From Pyrinomonadaceae bacterium (lineage in GTDB: Bacteria; Acidobacteriota; Blastocatellia; Pyrinomonadales; Pyrinomonadaceae), in contig JAJQRF010000002.1 of the NCBI GenBank assembly GCA_021228405.1, positions 310,001 to 374,000 on the forward strand: a stretch of DNA of 64,000 nucleotides. The letters run 5' to 3'. Positions 52,121 through 62,405 of this stretch are shown here, piece after piece. Numbering within the stretch: the stretch's first letter is position 1; every line of letters starts with the position of its first letter. Below the pieces are notes generated by a model that ran no database searches, was not told the DNA's origin, and worked only from the letters and a program-made list of their open reading frames with translations. Both the position numbers and the translations under genes were made by a program.

Positions 52121-55100
52121 CTCGTCAATCTTCTATATATATTCGGCATTCTTTCCGGCAAACTCAGCACGTCGTCGATGATCGTGTAGCCGACATCGCC
52201 GTATAAATCTCTTAATTCGGCTTCGCTTTCGCGGTCGATCGTGATGCAGAAAGGCGTGATGCCCTGCATTTTGGCTTCGGTCAAGGCTTCGCGCACGTCT
52301 TCGCGGGCATAGCGAGCGTCGCCGTAATCGTGGTCGTAAGGTCTGCCGTCGGTTAAGATTATCAGCAATTTCGTGCGCGATTCCTGGCGTTTTAATTTGG
52401 CGGCGGCGTGGCGGATTGCCGCGCCCATGCGTGTGTTATTTTGAAACGTGATTCCGCCGATGCGACGTTCGATGTCCTCGGAGTATTTTTCGCTGAAATC
52501 TTTGACGACGTAGAATTTAACGTTTCGACGACCTTCCGACGTGAAACCGTTGATCGAGTAAACGTCGCCGACGGCTTCGAGGGCTTCGCTCATCAACACC
52601 AAACCTTCCTTTTCGATCTCGATAATTCTGCGTCCGGGATGTGTGTAAGGCTGAAGCGGATTGCGCGTGATCGTCCGCGCCGTCGAAGACGATTGATCTA
52701 AAAGCAAAGAAACGGCAACGTCGCGTTGTTTTCTGAGGCGTTTCGTATAAATATTTTCAGACGGCGAAGCGTCGGCGCGTTTATCCACGACATATTCGAC
52801 GAGCGCGTTCAGATCGTAATCTTCGCCGTCGATTTCGCGGTTGATGCGCGTCAGATTTTCGGGTTTCATCAGTTGGAATTGATGACGAATCGAAGAGATC
52901 ACGCCGCGATAACGCGAACGGGCAAGCTCGACAAAATTACGGTCGCCCTGACGGACTTTTTTCTCGATGACGCGGCTCCAACCAACGCGGTAATCGTTTA
53001 ATTCCCTATCCCATTCGTCATAAGAAAACGCCGTGTCGCCCGCTTCCAAAGGTTGCTCGGGCATTTCATTGTTTGCCCACGCCTCCGCACCTTGCAGATC
53101 GTCGGGTTCTTCCTCGTCTTCGTCCAGATTGTTCCAGGCATTGAACAAATCCTTGATGTCCTGCATTTTTTTCGGCTTTTCTTCGCGTTTGACCTGATTT
53201 TCCAGAACGGATTCTTCGGCGTTTTTGTCTTCGTAAGCATATTCGCCTTTTTGTTCGTTTTCTTCCGATTCCTGTGATTGCGTTTCTTCAGGCGTGATGT
53301 TTTGAAAAAGCTGATAAACGCGGCTCGTCGCCATTAAACTGTCTGCGACAGTCGGATTTTGGATTTTGGATTTTGGATTTTGGATTTCTTTCGCGGTGTC
53401 GCCGTGTCGCGGTGTCGCCGTGTCTTCTTTAAAACGTCGCAAATAATTTTCGATCACGGTTTCGATCTCAGAAACTATCTGTCCGTAATATTGCCGCGCG
53501 TCGTCGGTTGCGCCGCCGCAAAGCGTGATCTGGAATAAAAGCTCGAATGGAACCTGATTCATCGGAACGTCGAAAATAAAAGGACGTTTTTCGCGCAGAA
53601 ATTTCTGCATCAAGTCTAAATCCTTCCGCAAGCCGCGATAAGTTCGGCGCAGTGCCGCATCGATTCGCGCATTTTCCATCGTGCCGAAAATCTTTTTCGC
53701 CAGACGCGGTTCGGGAAATATCTGCAAAACGGCGCGGTAATCAGAATTTTTCGGCAGTTTTTTAAGACGTTTTTTGATCTCTGCTTTAATTTCTTCGTCA
53801 GACAAAGCCTTTTCTCCCTTCTGAACGTCCTCGATGTAACCTGCAAGCGAAAAAGCGTCTATTTCGTCGGCAGTTGCGGCGTAAAGTTCGTTTAGTTCGG
53901 CAAAAGCGGCTTTCAGGGATTTCGTATCCTTTGCAAAAGTTCCGAATTCGATCTGACCTGCACCGTGTGCGGCGAGAACTTTGTAAAGCCGGAAATCCAT
54001 CTCGTCCGAATCAAATTCCTTGACGTTTGACGGCAGATAAATAGTTTTCCCGTCGCCGATCCGCGATTCCTGCGGCATTGCCGAAAGCGGCGCGATCTCG
54101 ACTTCTTTTCCCGTCAAACCTTCGATGTAGATACGCAAAACGGTCTGAATCTTTTCGAGCGGCAAGCCTTCCTGCGCTTCCTGAAGCATTTCGTTCGACT
54201 GCCGGGTTTCGAGCGCAAAATAGCTTTTCCGCGCTTTTGCCGAAAAGTTTTCCTTTTCGATCAAACCGGTTTCGACCCATTCCTCAAACTGTTCGAGCGA
54301 AACCTTCTTTAATGCCTGTGCCGACGACCGAAACGCGGCGAGTGCGCTTTCGGCATCCTTTTCCGCGATTTCGCCGACCAATTTCAAAACTTTTTCGGCG
54401 ATGGCGACGATTTCCTGTTTCTTTTTTAACGTTTGAATCTGCGCGAAAAATTTCGGCGTGGCGCGCAGAAAAGCGATCAGAATCGCATTTCCGCTTTTGG
54501 CGACGTGCTTTAAAACATCGCACCAATCCTCAAAAACTTTATCGGTCTTCTGCAAAACGTCCGCGCCCGAAGCGACGAAATGAAGCGTCACACTACCGCC
54601 GAACTCTAAAAATTCACGTGATTTTTCCATCAGGCGAATCGCGTTTCCGGCGGAAACTTTTTTGAGCGATTCGGGCAGATTCGACCAGAGATCAGCCGTC
54701 ATTCCGCCTGTCCGGTTAGCGAAATTTGAGGCGAGCGACATTACCGCCAAAGCGACGGCGCGACTTTGCGACGGCGTGTGTTTTTTCTTTTCGCCGCCGT
54801 TTTTTTGTTCAGCTTCATCAAATCTTTTTATCACTTCACAGACCTGCGGCGATTTATGGAGAAAATCCGAGCTGTGTTTTGCCGAACGATTGGCAACCTC
54901 CGAGGCGAGCTTCAAAAGATCGGTTAAAAGTTCGTCATCATTGATCTCTTTGGCGATTTTCGGAATCAATTCAAAGGTTTCGAGCGCGATCGAACTCGAC
55001 AAGACCAGTTGACGGATACAAATCTGAAAAACGAGCGGACGTGCCTTTTCAGGAACAAATTTCAGGTCGTTCACGCCGTCCGTAAAAAATTTCGCGCCCT

Positions 55101-55353
55101 GATCGGCGTTTCCCATCGCCAAACGCCGTCCGAGTTCAGCCCAATTTCTCAAATCGTCGGCAGTCAAAATCTTTGCGGCTTTCGGCACGGCTTCGACAAA
55201 TTCGCGGCTGACGCGCAGACTCACACCTGCGAGGCTTGCGCTCGATTCGAGTGCGGCGCGTTTTTGTTCGCTCGAAAGTCTGGTCAATTTTCTGGCTAAA
55301 CCTGTGAAAGAAGTTTGTTTTTTGTGATTCTGTAAATCGTTTTCATCCGACAT
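52117..55353 (-). CDS. VWA-domain protein of the NorD/CbbO type
   Basis: A 1078-residue cytosolic protein. The C-terminal 220 residues are a von Willebrand A domain with MIDAS motif [20 protein letters not shown] and [18 protein letters not shown], as in NorD and CbbO. The rest is long alpha-helical, with HEAT-like repeats in the first 550 residues. NorD/CbbO work with MoxR-type AAA ATPases (NorQ/CbbQ), which are not here. About residues 648-672 hold a low-complexity linker from tandem DNA repeats ([13 protein letters not shown]). Client protein unknown. Confidence 0.87.
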   Translation of the reverse strand: MSDENDLQNHKKQTSFTGLARKLTRLSSEQKRAALESSASLAGVSLRVSREFVEAVPKAAKILTADDLRNWAELGRRLAMGNADQGAKFFTDGVNDLKFVPEKARPLVFQICIRQLVLSSSIALETFELIPKIAKEINDDELLTDLLKLASEVANRSAKHSSDFLHKSPQVCEVIKRFDEAEQKNGGEKKKHTPSQSRAVALAVMSLASNFANRTGGMTADLWSNLPESLKKVSAGNAIRLMEKSREFLEFGGSVTLHFVASGADVLQKTDKVFEDWCDVLKHVAKSGNAILIAFLRATPKFFAQIQTLKKKQEIVAIAEKVLKLVGEIAEKDAESALAAFRSSAQALKKVSLEQFEEWVETGLIEKENFSAKARKSYFALETRQSNEMLQEAQEGLPLEKIQTVLRIYIEGLTGKEVEIAPLSAMPQESRIGDGKTIYLPSNVKEFDSDEMDFRLYKVLAAHGAGQIEFGTFAKDTKSLKAAFAELNELYAATADEIDAFSLAGYIEDVQKGEKALSDEEIKAEIKKRLKKLPKNSDYRAVLQIFPEPRLAKKIFGTMENARIDAALRRTYRGLRKDLDLMQKFLREKRPFIFDVPMNQVPFELLFQITLCGGATDDARQYYGQIVSEIETVIENYLRRFKEDTATPRHGDTAKEIQNPKSKIQNPTVADSLMATSRVYQLFQNITPEETQSQESEENEQKGEYAYEDKNAEESVLENQVKREEKPKKMQDIKDLFNAWNNLDEDEEEPDDLQGAEAWANNEMPEQPLEAGDTAFSYDEWDRELNDYRVGWSRVIEKKVRQGDRNFVELARSRYRGVISSIRHQFQLMKPENLTRINREIDGEDYDLNALVEYVVDKRADASPSENIYTKRLRKQRDVAVSLLLDQSSSTARTITRNPLQPYTHPGRRIIEIEKEGLVLMSEALEAVGDVYSINGFTSEGRRNVKFYVVKDFSEKYSEDIERRIGGITFQNNTRMGAAIRHAAAKLKRQESRTKLLIILTDGRPYDHDYGDARYAREDVREALTEAKMQGITPFCITIDRESEAELRDLYGDVGYTIIDDVLSLPERMPNIYRRLTS
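53354..53424. repeat. Heptamer satellite inside the VWA gene
   Basis: GGATTTT is repeated four times plus a six-base partial (53354-53387), then TCGCCGTGTCGCGGTGTCGC-type repeats to about 53424. All are in frame and encode the linker [20 protein letters not shown]. The heptamers resemble those in purL. Confidence 0.9.
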
Positions 55354-55430
55354 ACTTAAATTTTAAGGCTTGAAAGTATTGAAGTCTAGGAAGTCGGAAG
55401 GTTTCGCGAATATGGAAGTTTGATTCAAAT

Positions 55431-55468
55431 AAAAAATCAGCCGTTCCATATGTTTGAAACGACTGATC
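55431..55468 (-). terminator. Terminator of the 3D-domain gene
   Basis: Read on the minus strand: ATCAGTCGTT, a 12-base loop, AACGGCTGAT with one mismatch, then T6. It lies 34 bp past the stop. Confidence 0.85.
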
Positions 55469-55501
55469 GAATAAAAATATTCTAAAACTATGTATTAAAT
55501 T

Positions 55502-56023
55502 TTATTTGCTGACCGATACTTTTCTGCGTCCGAAACGTTTTGCTTCCGAACAGCTTGAAACCCAAATATCGAGTCTGCGTCCTCTGATTCCGCCGCCTGT
55601 GTCGGCGACGATATAACTGCCACTGTATGAACCTGCCTGTAAATTTATCCTTGTTCCGAGCGGTAAAACTCTTGGATCGGCAGCGACGATTCCGCGTCTG
55701 ACACCCGAGCCGGATGCGGTTCTTCCTTTCAAACAATAAGCGGTTGCGGTAAATGAACCGAGCGATGAAAGTTTTACGTTGCTGCTGCTGATTGCGGCGT
55801 TGATTAAGTTGTCAATCTCTGAGAAATCACCTTCGATTTCAGCTGATTCTGTTTCTTTTAATTCTATTCTATTATAATTTATTTCGTTATTACTTCGTTG
55901 AATGCTTCCTTTAGAATCATTCGCTATAACGAGAGCGGCTTCTGTTTTGGTTTCTGCAATAAAATATACTGCAAATAATGCAACCAAGGTCAGAATAACG
56001 CTTCCTCTAGCTAGATTTTTCAT
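55502..56023 (-). CDS. Secreted 3D-domain (MltA-like catalytic fold) protein
   Basis: A 173-residue exported protein with a signal peptide or anchor (about 1-30). The 3D domain (about 85-170) has FTATAYCLKGRTASGSGVRR, VAADPRVLPLGTRI, and VADTGGGIRGRRLDIWVSS, with the three conserved Asp residues. 3D domains occur in cell-wall glycosidases of the Rpf/Sps and YocH type. It has its own promoter upstream. Confidence 0.88.
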   Translation of the reverse strand: MKNLARGSVILTLVALFAVYFIAETKTEAALVIANDSKGSIQRSNNEINYNRIELKETESAEIEGDFSEIDNLINAAISSSNVKLSSLGSFTATAYCLKGRTASGSGVRRGIVAADPRVLPLGTRINLQAGSYSGSYIVADTGGGIRGRRLDIWVSSCSEAKRFGRRKVSVSK

Positions 56024-56180
56024 TATTCATTCTCCTACATATTTTGAATTTTCAATTAAACGCAAAATAATATCCGAAAAATTTCGTCAGATAATATTCC
56101 TGTTTTCTGTTCGTAAAATTGAAGGGTTTGTGGCTTTTATTCCGCCAGGTTGAAGCCGTTTCCAGCTTCAACAATTTATG

Positions 56181-56210
56181 ATAGTAGCACTTTTCGGCGA
56201 GGCTGTCCAA
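56181..56210 (-). promoter_or_regulatory. Promoter of the 3D-domain gene
   Basis: On the minus strand, -35 TTGGAC (56205-56210) and -10 TACTAT (56181-56186) are 18 bp apart, with TGC before the -10. A 5' leader of about 150 bases follows, including a GAAGC/GCTTC stem-loop near 56150-56172. The rest of the 56024-56375 spacer has a GAATTGCTG/CAGCAATTG hairpin at 56246-56265. Confidence 0.6.
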
Positions 56211-56375
56211 TGCTTTAAAAACTGCAAGTCCTTATACTATATGGAATTGCTGTTTTCAGCAATTGCGCCGAGCCTAAAAAGTCACTCTCTTTAATGGACT
56301 TAGGCGGGTTTATTTCGTATATTTCAAACGGATTTTAATTTGAAATTTTTAAGGTAAAAAGTAAGAATTTTTATT

Positions 56376-56741
56376 ATGCAAGAACGTCGCATCGGTTCAC
56401 GATATGCCATCTCTTTTCCTATTCGTTTGAAGTGGAAAGATGATAAAGGCAACGAAATCACGGAAGAAGGTTTAACCGAAAATGTCGGACCGCATGGTGT
56501 TCTGATCTATCTGCCGCGCACGCTTCCTACCGTTGGCAGTAAAGTCAGCCTAACCATCACGGAAAATCCGGAAGATGAAGTGAGTGTAATGGCGCAGGTC
56601 ATTCGCCTCGAACGCAATGCCGCGCATCCGCAAGTTGCGCTCACGCTGACGGACGGACTTCGGCTTTGGAAGAAAAAGGTTTGGGAACACGCCGGCGAAA
56701 TCATCGCCGCGCAAAAACCCGATGGTTTCGACGAATGGTAA
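56376..56741 (+). CDS. PilZ-domain protein
   Basis: A 121-residue single PilZ domain, the cyclic-di-GMP receptor fold. QERRIGSRYAI supplies the RxxxR motif and LTENVGPHGVLIYLP stands for the D/NxSxxG motif, with proline in place of serine. Binding of c-di-GMP is thus plausible but less certain. No pilus or flagellar genes are adjacent. Confidence 0.85.
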   Translation: MQERRIGSRYAISFPIRLKWKDDKGNEITEEGLTENVGPHGVLIYLPRTLPTVGSKVSLTITENPEDEVSVMAQVIRLERNAAHPQVALTLTDGLRLWKKKVWEHAGEIIAAQKPDGFDEW

Positions 56742-56754
56742 ATTAATTTGAAAA

Positions 56755-56810
56755 AAGTAAAGAGTAGAGAGTGGAGAGATTTTTATTTTTCCACTCTCTA
56801 CTCTTTACTT
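56755..56810. repeat. Hairpin spacer with 21-bp perfect arms
   Basis: Arms at 56755-56775 and 56790-56810; the left starts AAGTAAAGAGTAGAGAGTGG. The units AGTAAAGAGTAG and GAGAG recur. It lies between the PilZ and saccharopine-dehydrogenase-like genes, 21 bp before the latter's start. Confidence 0.92.
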
Positions 56811-56831
56811 TCCGTTTTCTACTTAGATTTT

Positions 56832-57983
56832 ATGAAAATTCTTGTTCTTGGCGCGGGTCGAATGGGACACGGCGCGGTTTACGATCTGATCTATAATTCG
56901 CCCGATGTCGCAAACGTAACGGTTGCCGATTTTCATTTTGAAAAAGCCGTTAAAATAGCCGAAAAGATCGGAAGCGAGAAAGTTTCGGCAAAACAGATCG
57001 ACTGCGCCGATTACGAAGCAGTTGTGGAATTGATGCGCGGACACGATTCGGTGATCTCGTGCGTCAATTATTGGTATAACGTTTCGCTTTCCAAAGCCGC
57101 ACTCGAAACAAAGGCGAATTTCTGCGATCTCGGCGGAAACAATTACGTCGTTGACGAACAGCTTGCACTCGACGCAGAAGCAAAAAATGCGGGAATCAAT
57201 ATTATTCCCGATTGCGGTCTTGCGCCCGGAATGGTTTCGGTTTTGGCAATGCACGGTGCAAATCGTTTTGACGAGATCGAAGAGATTCACATCCGCGTCG
57301 GCGGTTTGCCGCAAGAGCCGAAAACGCTTTTGCAATACCAACTCGTTTTCAGTGTCGAAGGTTTGATAAACGAATATATCGAAGTTGCGCGGGTAATACG
57401 TGACGGAAAGATTACCGAAGTCGAGTCGATGACCGAACTCGAAAGTTTGGAATTTGACGATTTTCCGCCGCTCGAAGCGTTTCAAACTTCGGGCGGAACT
57501 TCGACTTTGCCCGATACTTTTCTGGGAAAGATCAAAGAACTGGATTACAAAACCATTCGCTATGCCGGACATTGCAAAAAATTCAAAACGATGATCGACC
57601 TCGGACTTTGTTCGAGCGAAGAAATCGTTGCCGATTTCGTTAAGATTAAACCGCGTAAAGTTTTGGGCGAACTTTTAATCAAACATCTTCCGGCAGACGA
57701 ACCGGATTATGTTTTGGTGAGATTGGAATTTGTCGGCAAAAAAGACGGCGAAGCGAAACGGCTTCGTTACGACATCGTTGACAAGCAGGACGAAGCGACA
57801 GGTTTGAGCGCAATGATGCGGACGACAGCTTTTCCGGCTTCAATCATCGCGCAAATGATGGCTCGCAGTGAAGTAAATACGCGCGGTGCGACTCCGCAGG
57901 AAAAAGCGATAAATGCCGAAAAATTCGTTGCCGAACTCGACCGTCGAAACATAAAGATCAGAGAAAGTTGGTTAGAAATTTAG
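56832..57983 (+). CDS. Saccharopine dehydrogenase family oxidoreductase
   Basis: A 383-residue NAD(P)-dependent enzyme with Rossmann motif MKILVLGAGRMGHGAVYDL, then VISCVNYWYNVSLSKAALE and NIIPDCGLAPGMVSVLAMH. It belongs to the saccharopine dehydrogenase superfamily, which covers lysine-catabolic saccharopine and lysine 6-dehydrogenases and polyamine (carboxynorspermidine) enzymes; sequence alone does not settle which. The ATG at 56832 gives the canonical N-terminus; 28 upstream codons come from the hairpin. Confidence 0.85.
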   Translation: MKILVLGAGRMGHGAVYDLIYNSPDVANVTVADFHFEKAVKIAEKIGSEKVSAKQIDCADYEAVVELMRGHDSVISCVNYWYNVSLSKAALETKANFCDLGGNNYVVDEQLALDAEAKNAGINIIPDCGLAPGMVSVLAMHGANRFDEIEEIHIRVGGLPQEPKTLLQYQLVFSVEGLINEYIEVARVIRDGKITEVESMTELESLEFDDFPPLEAFQTSGGTSTLPDTFLGKIKELDYKTIRYAGHCKKFKTMIDLGLCSSEEIVADFVKIKPRKVLGELLIKHLPADEPDYVLVRLEFVGKKDGEAKRLRYDIVDKQDEATGLSAMMRTTAFPASIIAQMMARSEVNTRGATPQEKAINAEKFVAELDRRNIKIRESWLEI

Positions 57984-57991
57984 TTAAAATA

Positions 57992-58022
57992 AAAAAGCCT
58001 CTCACTTACGAAAGGCTTTTTT
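57992..58022. terminator. Bidirectional terminator
   Basis: Stem AAAAAAGCCT/AGGCTTTTTT with an 11-base loop between the convergent dehydrogenase and sigma-factor genes. Confidence 0.92.
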
Positions 58023-58040
58023 ACTTTATTCCAAAGGATT

Positions 58041-58712
58041 TTACCAATGTCCGATCAGGCGCGGATTTGCTTTTTTGCCTAAGAGTTTACGCAGTTTCAA
58101 GCGTGCTTTATGAAGTTGCGATTTCGATGTTCCGACCGAACAGCCAAGAATTCTGGCGACCTCTTCGTGTTCAAAACCTTCGACATCGTGCAAAACGAAA
58201 ACATTCTTATATCCTGTCGGAAGTTGTTCGATAGCGTTTTCGAGCGCGATCTTGTCAACGATCGGCATTTTGTCAGCTCTTTCCGTTCCCGGAACGATCT
58301 GAATCGGCGTTTCGCCTTCTTCAGTAGTTTTTTCAAACTTCACGGTTCTCTTGCGGAAGTGCATCAGAACCTGATTGACCGTCATTCTATGCAGCCACGT
58401 CGTGAAAGCCGAATCTCCACGAAAGCTGCCGATCTTGCGATAAAGCTGGATGAAAACATCCTGCGTCAAATCCTCTGCTTCCGAAGCATTTTGCAGCATT
58501 CGTAAACAAATTGAATAAACTCTGCGGTGGTGGCGTTGATAAATTTCTTCAAACGCCGCCATATCACCTGTTGCGGCAGACTTTGCCAATTGAAAATCGT
58601 TGGCGGAACTAACATTTTCCAGTTGTTCGGCTCCGACGGTTTCATTTTCAACCGTCCCGCCTAAAGCACCTTGCCAAACCGGATAATTCAAAGTTTCTGT
58701 TGTATTCATCAT
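58041..58712 (-). CDS. ECF-type RNA polymerase sigma factor
   Basis: A 223-residue sigma-70 family protein. Region 2 (about 60-130) has [20 protein letters not shown] and [16 protein letters not shown], and [13 protein letters not shown] completes region 2.4. Region 4 (about 165-215) has [20 protein letters not shown] and [20 protein letters not shown]. Extra N-terminal residues precede region 2. Two adjacent ATGs (58710-58712, 58707-58709) follow a GAGGGGG ribosome site; an upstream TTG would add 16 residues. No anti-sigma gene is next to it on the strand. Confidence 0.9.
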   Translation of the reverse strand: MMNTTETLNYPVWQGALGGTVENETVGAEQLENVSSANDFQLAKSAATGDMAAFEEIYQRHHRRVYSICLRMLQNASEAEDLTQDVFIQLYRKIGSFRGDSAFTTWLHRMTVNQVLMHFRKRTVKFEKTTEEGETPIQIVPGTERADKMPIVDKIALENAIEQLPTGYKNVFVLHDVEGFEHEEVARILGCSVGTSKSQLHKARLKLRKLLGKKANPRLIGHW

Positions 58713-58933
58713 TTCTCTAATTCCCCCTCGCGGTATATTATGTATCAATTCCTGTGCCAAAAGGGTCGTTTATATTAAAAGCAACATTAACTCACGCTGA
58801 AATACCTGTTTTGTTGCATTTTTTCAGACATACTTTTAAATTCGCTCCTCATCCAAGTTCAGATTCAAACGAAAGCGTGTAGCTTGTGAAGTATTTAGCA
58901 TACGGTTTAGTATATGTATTGTTTTGATGCAAA

Positions 58934-58963
58934 TTGCCGTCGATTTTAGAATAATGCTACTAT
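58934..58963 (+). promoter_or_regulatory. Promoter of the membrane-anchored unknown gene
   Basis: TTGCCG (58934-58939), 18 bp, TACTAT (58958-58963), with TGC before the -10. The sequence around the -10 (GCTACTATCA) equals that of the 3D-domain gene promoter. In the leader, a GGCG/CGCC stem sits near 58982-58996. The rest of the 58713-59018 spacer has no clear feature. Confidence 0.5.
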
Positions 58964-59018
58964 CAATAAAATCACTGAAATCGGCGAAATACGCCTGGGT
59001 AAAGGGAATTTATTATTA

Positions 59019-59789
59019 ATGAAAAAGGCTTTTTCAATAACATTTTTGGTTATGCTTTCGGCGTTTTTGTCGGTATCTTCAATTTCCTTCGCTCAAACTC
59101 AAAAAACGCCGACCGTAAAAAGTCAGGAATACTCGGAAGACGACGGAATTCCCGTTCTCATCAAACATCTTCCCGATTGGGAAAACGTCCGAAATCGTGC
59201 AGTTCTGACTCATAAGGTTGAGGATTTACGGACGGCTCTGGGCGAACGTCCCGTTTTTGACCTGATCGATTTTGCGGGCGGCACCGAAGCCGTCACGGTA
59301 AATTATCCGCAGGGAAAACTTTTACTGATCGAATATTCAACGCCGCAATTTTCGACTGATATGGATACAAAAACGCTTCAGCGTTTGGCGGAGATCGGGC
59401 AAACTCAAAAAATTTATTACCGCCGGATCGGAAATTACAATGCTTTCGTCTTTGACTCGCCCGACGAAGCTTCGGCGGCTTCCCTGCTCGATCAGATCGT
59501 TTACGACAAAGAAATTCAATGGCTCGGTGAAAATCCTTTTATGCTCAGAAAAGCCGAGAGAATTTTTATCGAATCAACATCCGAACTGTTTTTTTCGACC
59601 TTATTCGTAATTATTTTAGGTTTGGTAGTCGGCATTGTCGGCGGCATTGTCGCGGGCTTTATCTTTTTCTACGTGCGCGATCAGCGTCGTGAGGCGATGG
59701 AAGCATTTTCCGATGCCGGCGGAATGATTCGTTTGAATATCGATGAGCTTTCCGTTCAGACTCCTGCCGAAAGACTTTTGAAAGAATAG
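59019..59789 (+). CDS. Exported protein with C-terminal membrane anchor, function unknown
   Basis: A 256-residue protein: signal peptide 1-25 (ends SFAQ), an extracytoplasmic domain (about 30-180) with LPDWENVRNRAVLTHKVEDL and YNAFVFDSPDEASAASLLDQ, one transmembrane helix with Gly-rich core (about 195-220; VVGIVGGIVAGFIFFY), and a short cytoplasmic tail with RDQRREAMEAF. I recognise no family. It is divergent from the sigma factor gene, which could be part of the same response. Confidence 0.7.
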   Translation: MKKAFSITFLVMLSAFLSVSSISFAQTQKTPTVKSQEYSEDDGIPVLIKHLPDWENVRNRAVLTHKVEDLRTALGERPVFDLIDFAGGTEAVTVNYPQGKLLLIEYSTPQFSTDMDTKTLQRLAEIGQTQKIYYRRIGNYNAFVFDSPDEASAASLLDQIVYDKEIQWLGENPFMLRKAERIFIESTSELFFSTLFVIILGLVVGIVGGIVAGFIFFYVRDQRREAMEAFSDAGGMIRLNIDELSVQTPAERLLKE

Positions 59790-59926
59790 AAATTTGTCAT
59801 AATTTTCTCTGCTAATTTCTGAAAAACGGCTTCACGCTTGCCGTAAAATTGCTCACTTACCGCTTCTCTGGTATTTTAAAAAGTTATCCTTTTATCAAAA
59901 ATCGTTATTTAACAGGAATTATAAAA

Positions 59927-62281
59927 ATGGCAACAGCAACCAAAAAAGCCGACACGGCGAAAAGCAATAATAAAACTAATAAAGAAAATAACCAGACAAA
60001 AAAATCCGCAGTAAATCAAAAAAGATCAGCGAAAGTGGTCGAAAAAAAGCCGATGACCGTCGGCGACGGAACGCTTGAAAAACCGACTTTGCAGAAAACC
60101 GCAAAAGCCGTTAAATCGGAAGTCCCTGCCAAAGCCCAAAAATCTTCGGCGGCGAAAAAGGCAAATAATTCATCGTCAAACGTTAAAAATTATAGCGGAC
60201 TCGACACGCAAACATTGGTCGGACTCTACCGCACGATGTATACGTCGCGCCGCATCGACGACAAGGAAATTCAGCTTAAAGGACAAAACAAGATTTTCTT
60301 TCAGATTTCCGGCGCAGGACACGAAGGTGTTCTGGTCGGTGCGGCTTTGGCGATGAAACCCGGATACGATTGGTTTTTCCCTTACTATCGTGATCGTGCT
60401 CTGATGCTCGGACTCGGGATGACGGCGCAGGAAATGCTCTGGTCTTCGGTCGGTGCGGAACCCGATCCGAACTCGCACGGTCGGCAAATGCCTTCGCATT
60501 GGGGAAGCGTCAAATTAAACGTTCCGTCGCAGTCTTCCTGCACGGGTTCGCAAGCCTTACACGCCGTCGGCGCGGCTGAAGCAAGTTATCGCGCCTCGCT
60601 TGCTGAAGAGTTGCAGGATCAAGTTGCCGGATTCAAAGGTGATGAAGTCGTTTATATGTCGGTCGGCGACGGCACGACGAGCGAAGGCGAAGTCTGGGAA
60701 GCTCTGAATTCCGCCTGCAATATGAAATTGCCGGTGATTTTTGTCGTTGAAGACAACGGCTACGCGATTTCGACCCCGGTTGAAGTCAACACGGCAGGCG
60801 GCGATATTTCAAAACTGGTTTCCGGCTTTCCGAATCTTTACATCCAAAAATGCGACGGCACGAACCCGCTCGAAAGTTATGAAACCTTCAAACGCGCGGT
60901 CGAGTTTTGCCGTGCGCGCAAAGGCGCGGCTTTCGTTCACGCTAAAGTCGTGCGTCCTTATTCGCATTCGCTTTCTGACGACGAGAAACTTTATCGTCCC
61001 GACGAAGAACGCGAAGCCGATGCGCAAATCGATCCGATCAAAACCTTCGGCGAATTTCTGATGAATGAAGGCATCTGTTCGTCGGAAGATTTGGAAGCAC
61101 TTCGCAAGGAAGTCGATGCGGAAGTAAATACCGCCGCCGACATTGCCGTGAATACGCCGCAACCCGCACCCGAAACGGCTTTGAGAAACGTTTACTCGCC
61201 CGATGTCGATCCGACTTCCGCCGAATTCGATACGGAAGAAGGCGCGGAGCTTTCGGGCAATGCGGGAACGATGGTCGATCTCATCAACCGTTGTATGCAC
61301 GAAGAAATGGAGCGCGATTCGCGCATCGTCGTTTTCGGTGAAGACGTTGCCGACGCGTCACGCGAAGAGTATCTCGAACGCGTCAAAGGCAAAGGCGGTG
61401 TTTTCAAAGTGACGGCAAATCTGCAAAGAAAATTCGGCTCGGCGCGTGTTTTCAATTCGCCATTGGCGGAAGCAAATATTGTCGGTCGTGCGGTCGGTTT
61501 GGCTCTGCGCGGTCTGAAACCCGTCGTCGAAATTCAGTTTTTCGATTACATTTTTCCCGCGATGCACCAGATTCGCAACGAAGTTGCCGTGATGCGCTGG
61601 AGAAGCGACGGCGATTCAAAATGTCCGATGGTCATTCGCGTTCCGGTCGGCGGATATTTGAAAGGCGGCGCGGTTTATCACTCGCAAAGCGGCACGACGC
61701 TTTTCGCCCACACGCCCGGACTTCGCATCGTCTACCCGTCAACCGCGCTCGACGCGAACGGACTTTTGAGAACTTCGATCCGTTGCGACGATCCCGTGAT
61801 GTTTTTGGAACATAAACATTTGTATCGTCAGGTTTACAACAAATCGCAGTATCCGTCGTCGGAATTTATGATTCCTTTCGGCAAAGCGAAAAAAGTTCGT
61901 GAAGGAAACGATGTCACGATCGTGACCTTCGGCGCACTCGTCGAACGCTCGAATCAAGCCGCCAAACGCCTCGAACAGCAGGGAATTACGGTCGATCTGC
62001 TCGATCTGCGCACGCTCGTTCCTTACGATTGGGAAGCGATTGCCGAATCGGTCAGGAAAACGAACCGCGTCATCGTTGCGCACGAAGACCCGCTTTCGTT
62101 CGGCTACGGGGCAGAACTTGCCGCGCGGATTTCCGACGAACTTTTTGAATATCTGGATGCACCCGTCAGACGCGTCGGCGCAACCGATACCTTCGTCGCT
62201 TACGCTCCGCAGGTCGAAGATTTCATTTTGCCGCAGTCGGAAGATGTCGAAAAAGCCGTTAAGGAATTGATGAAATATTGA
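59927..62281 (+). CDS. Fused 2-oxo acid dehydrogenase E1 (alpha + beta)
   Basis: A 784-residue single chain holding the E1 alpha and E1 beta subunits of a pyruvate or branched-chain 2-oxo acid dehydrogenase. The first ~90 residues are a Lys/Ala/Ser/Asn-rich low-complexity tail. Alpha: [20 protein letters not shown], then the ThDP motif [20 protein letters not shown] to ED NGYAIS. Beta (about 455-784): [57 protein letters not shown]2 and E3 are not in this window. Start at MATATKK has an AGGAATT ribosome site; an upstream start adds 26 unconvincing residues. Confidence 0.9.
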   Translation: MATATKKADTAKSNNKTNKENNQTKKSAVNQKRSAKVVEKKPMTVGDGTLEKPTLQKTAKAVKSEVPAKAQKSSAAKKANNSSSNVKNYSGLDTQTLVGLYRTMYTSRRIDDKEIQLKGQNKIFFQISGAGHEGVLVGAALAMKPGYDWFFPYYRDRALMLGLGMTAQEMLWSSVGAEPDPNSHGRQMPSHWGSVKLNVPSQSSCTGSQALHAVGAAEASYRASLAEELQDQVAGFKGDEVVYMSVGDGTTSEGEVWEALNSACNMKLPVIFVVEDNGYAISTPVEVNTAGGDISKLVSGFPNLYIQKCDGTNPLESYETFKRAVEFCRARKGAAFVHAKVVRPYSHSLSDDEKLYRPDEEREADAQIDPIKTFGEFLMNEGICSSEDLEALRKEVDAEVNTAADIAVNTPQPAPETALRNVYSPDVDPTSAEFDTEEGAELSGNAGTMVDLINRCMHEEMERDSRIVVFGEDVADASREEYLERVKGKGGVFKVTANLQRKFGSARVFNSPLAEANIVGRAVGLALRGLKPVVEIQFFDYIFPAMHQIRNEVAVMRWRSDGDSKCPMVIRVPVGGYLKGGAVYHSQSGTTLFAHTPGLRIVYPSTALDANGLLRTSIRCDDPVMFLEHKHLYRQVYNKSQYPSSEFMIPFGKAKKVREGNDVTIVTFGALVERSNQAAKRLEQQGITVDLLDLRTLVPYDWEAIAESVRKTNRVIVAHEDPLSFGYGAELAARISDELFEYLDAPVRRVGATDTFVAYAPQVEDFILPQSEDVEKAVKELMKY

Positions 62282-62405
62282 TGAAAAAATGAAAAAGGTG
62301 TATTATCGCCTTGCCTTTAGGTATTTATCGCCTCAGGCGGTGCTGGCGGTAATTCTTCCCGTACTTTTCTAAAAGCACCATTGCTATTTGACAGGAGAAT
62401 CCGAT

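Noticed and set aside
56024-56375. c-di-GMP or c-di-AMP riboswitch between the 3D and PilZ genes
   Set aside because: The context (3D hydrolase, PilZ) is suggestive, but the GEMM and ydaO core sequences are not found; only simple hairpins are seen.
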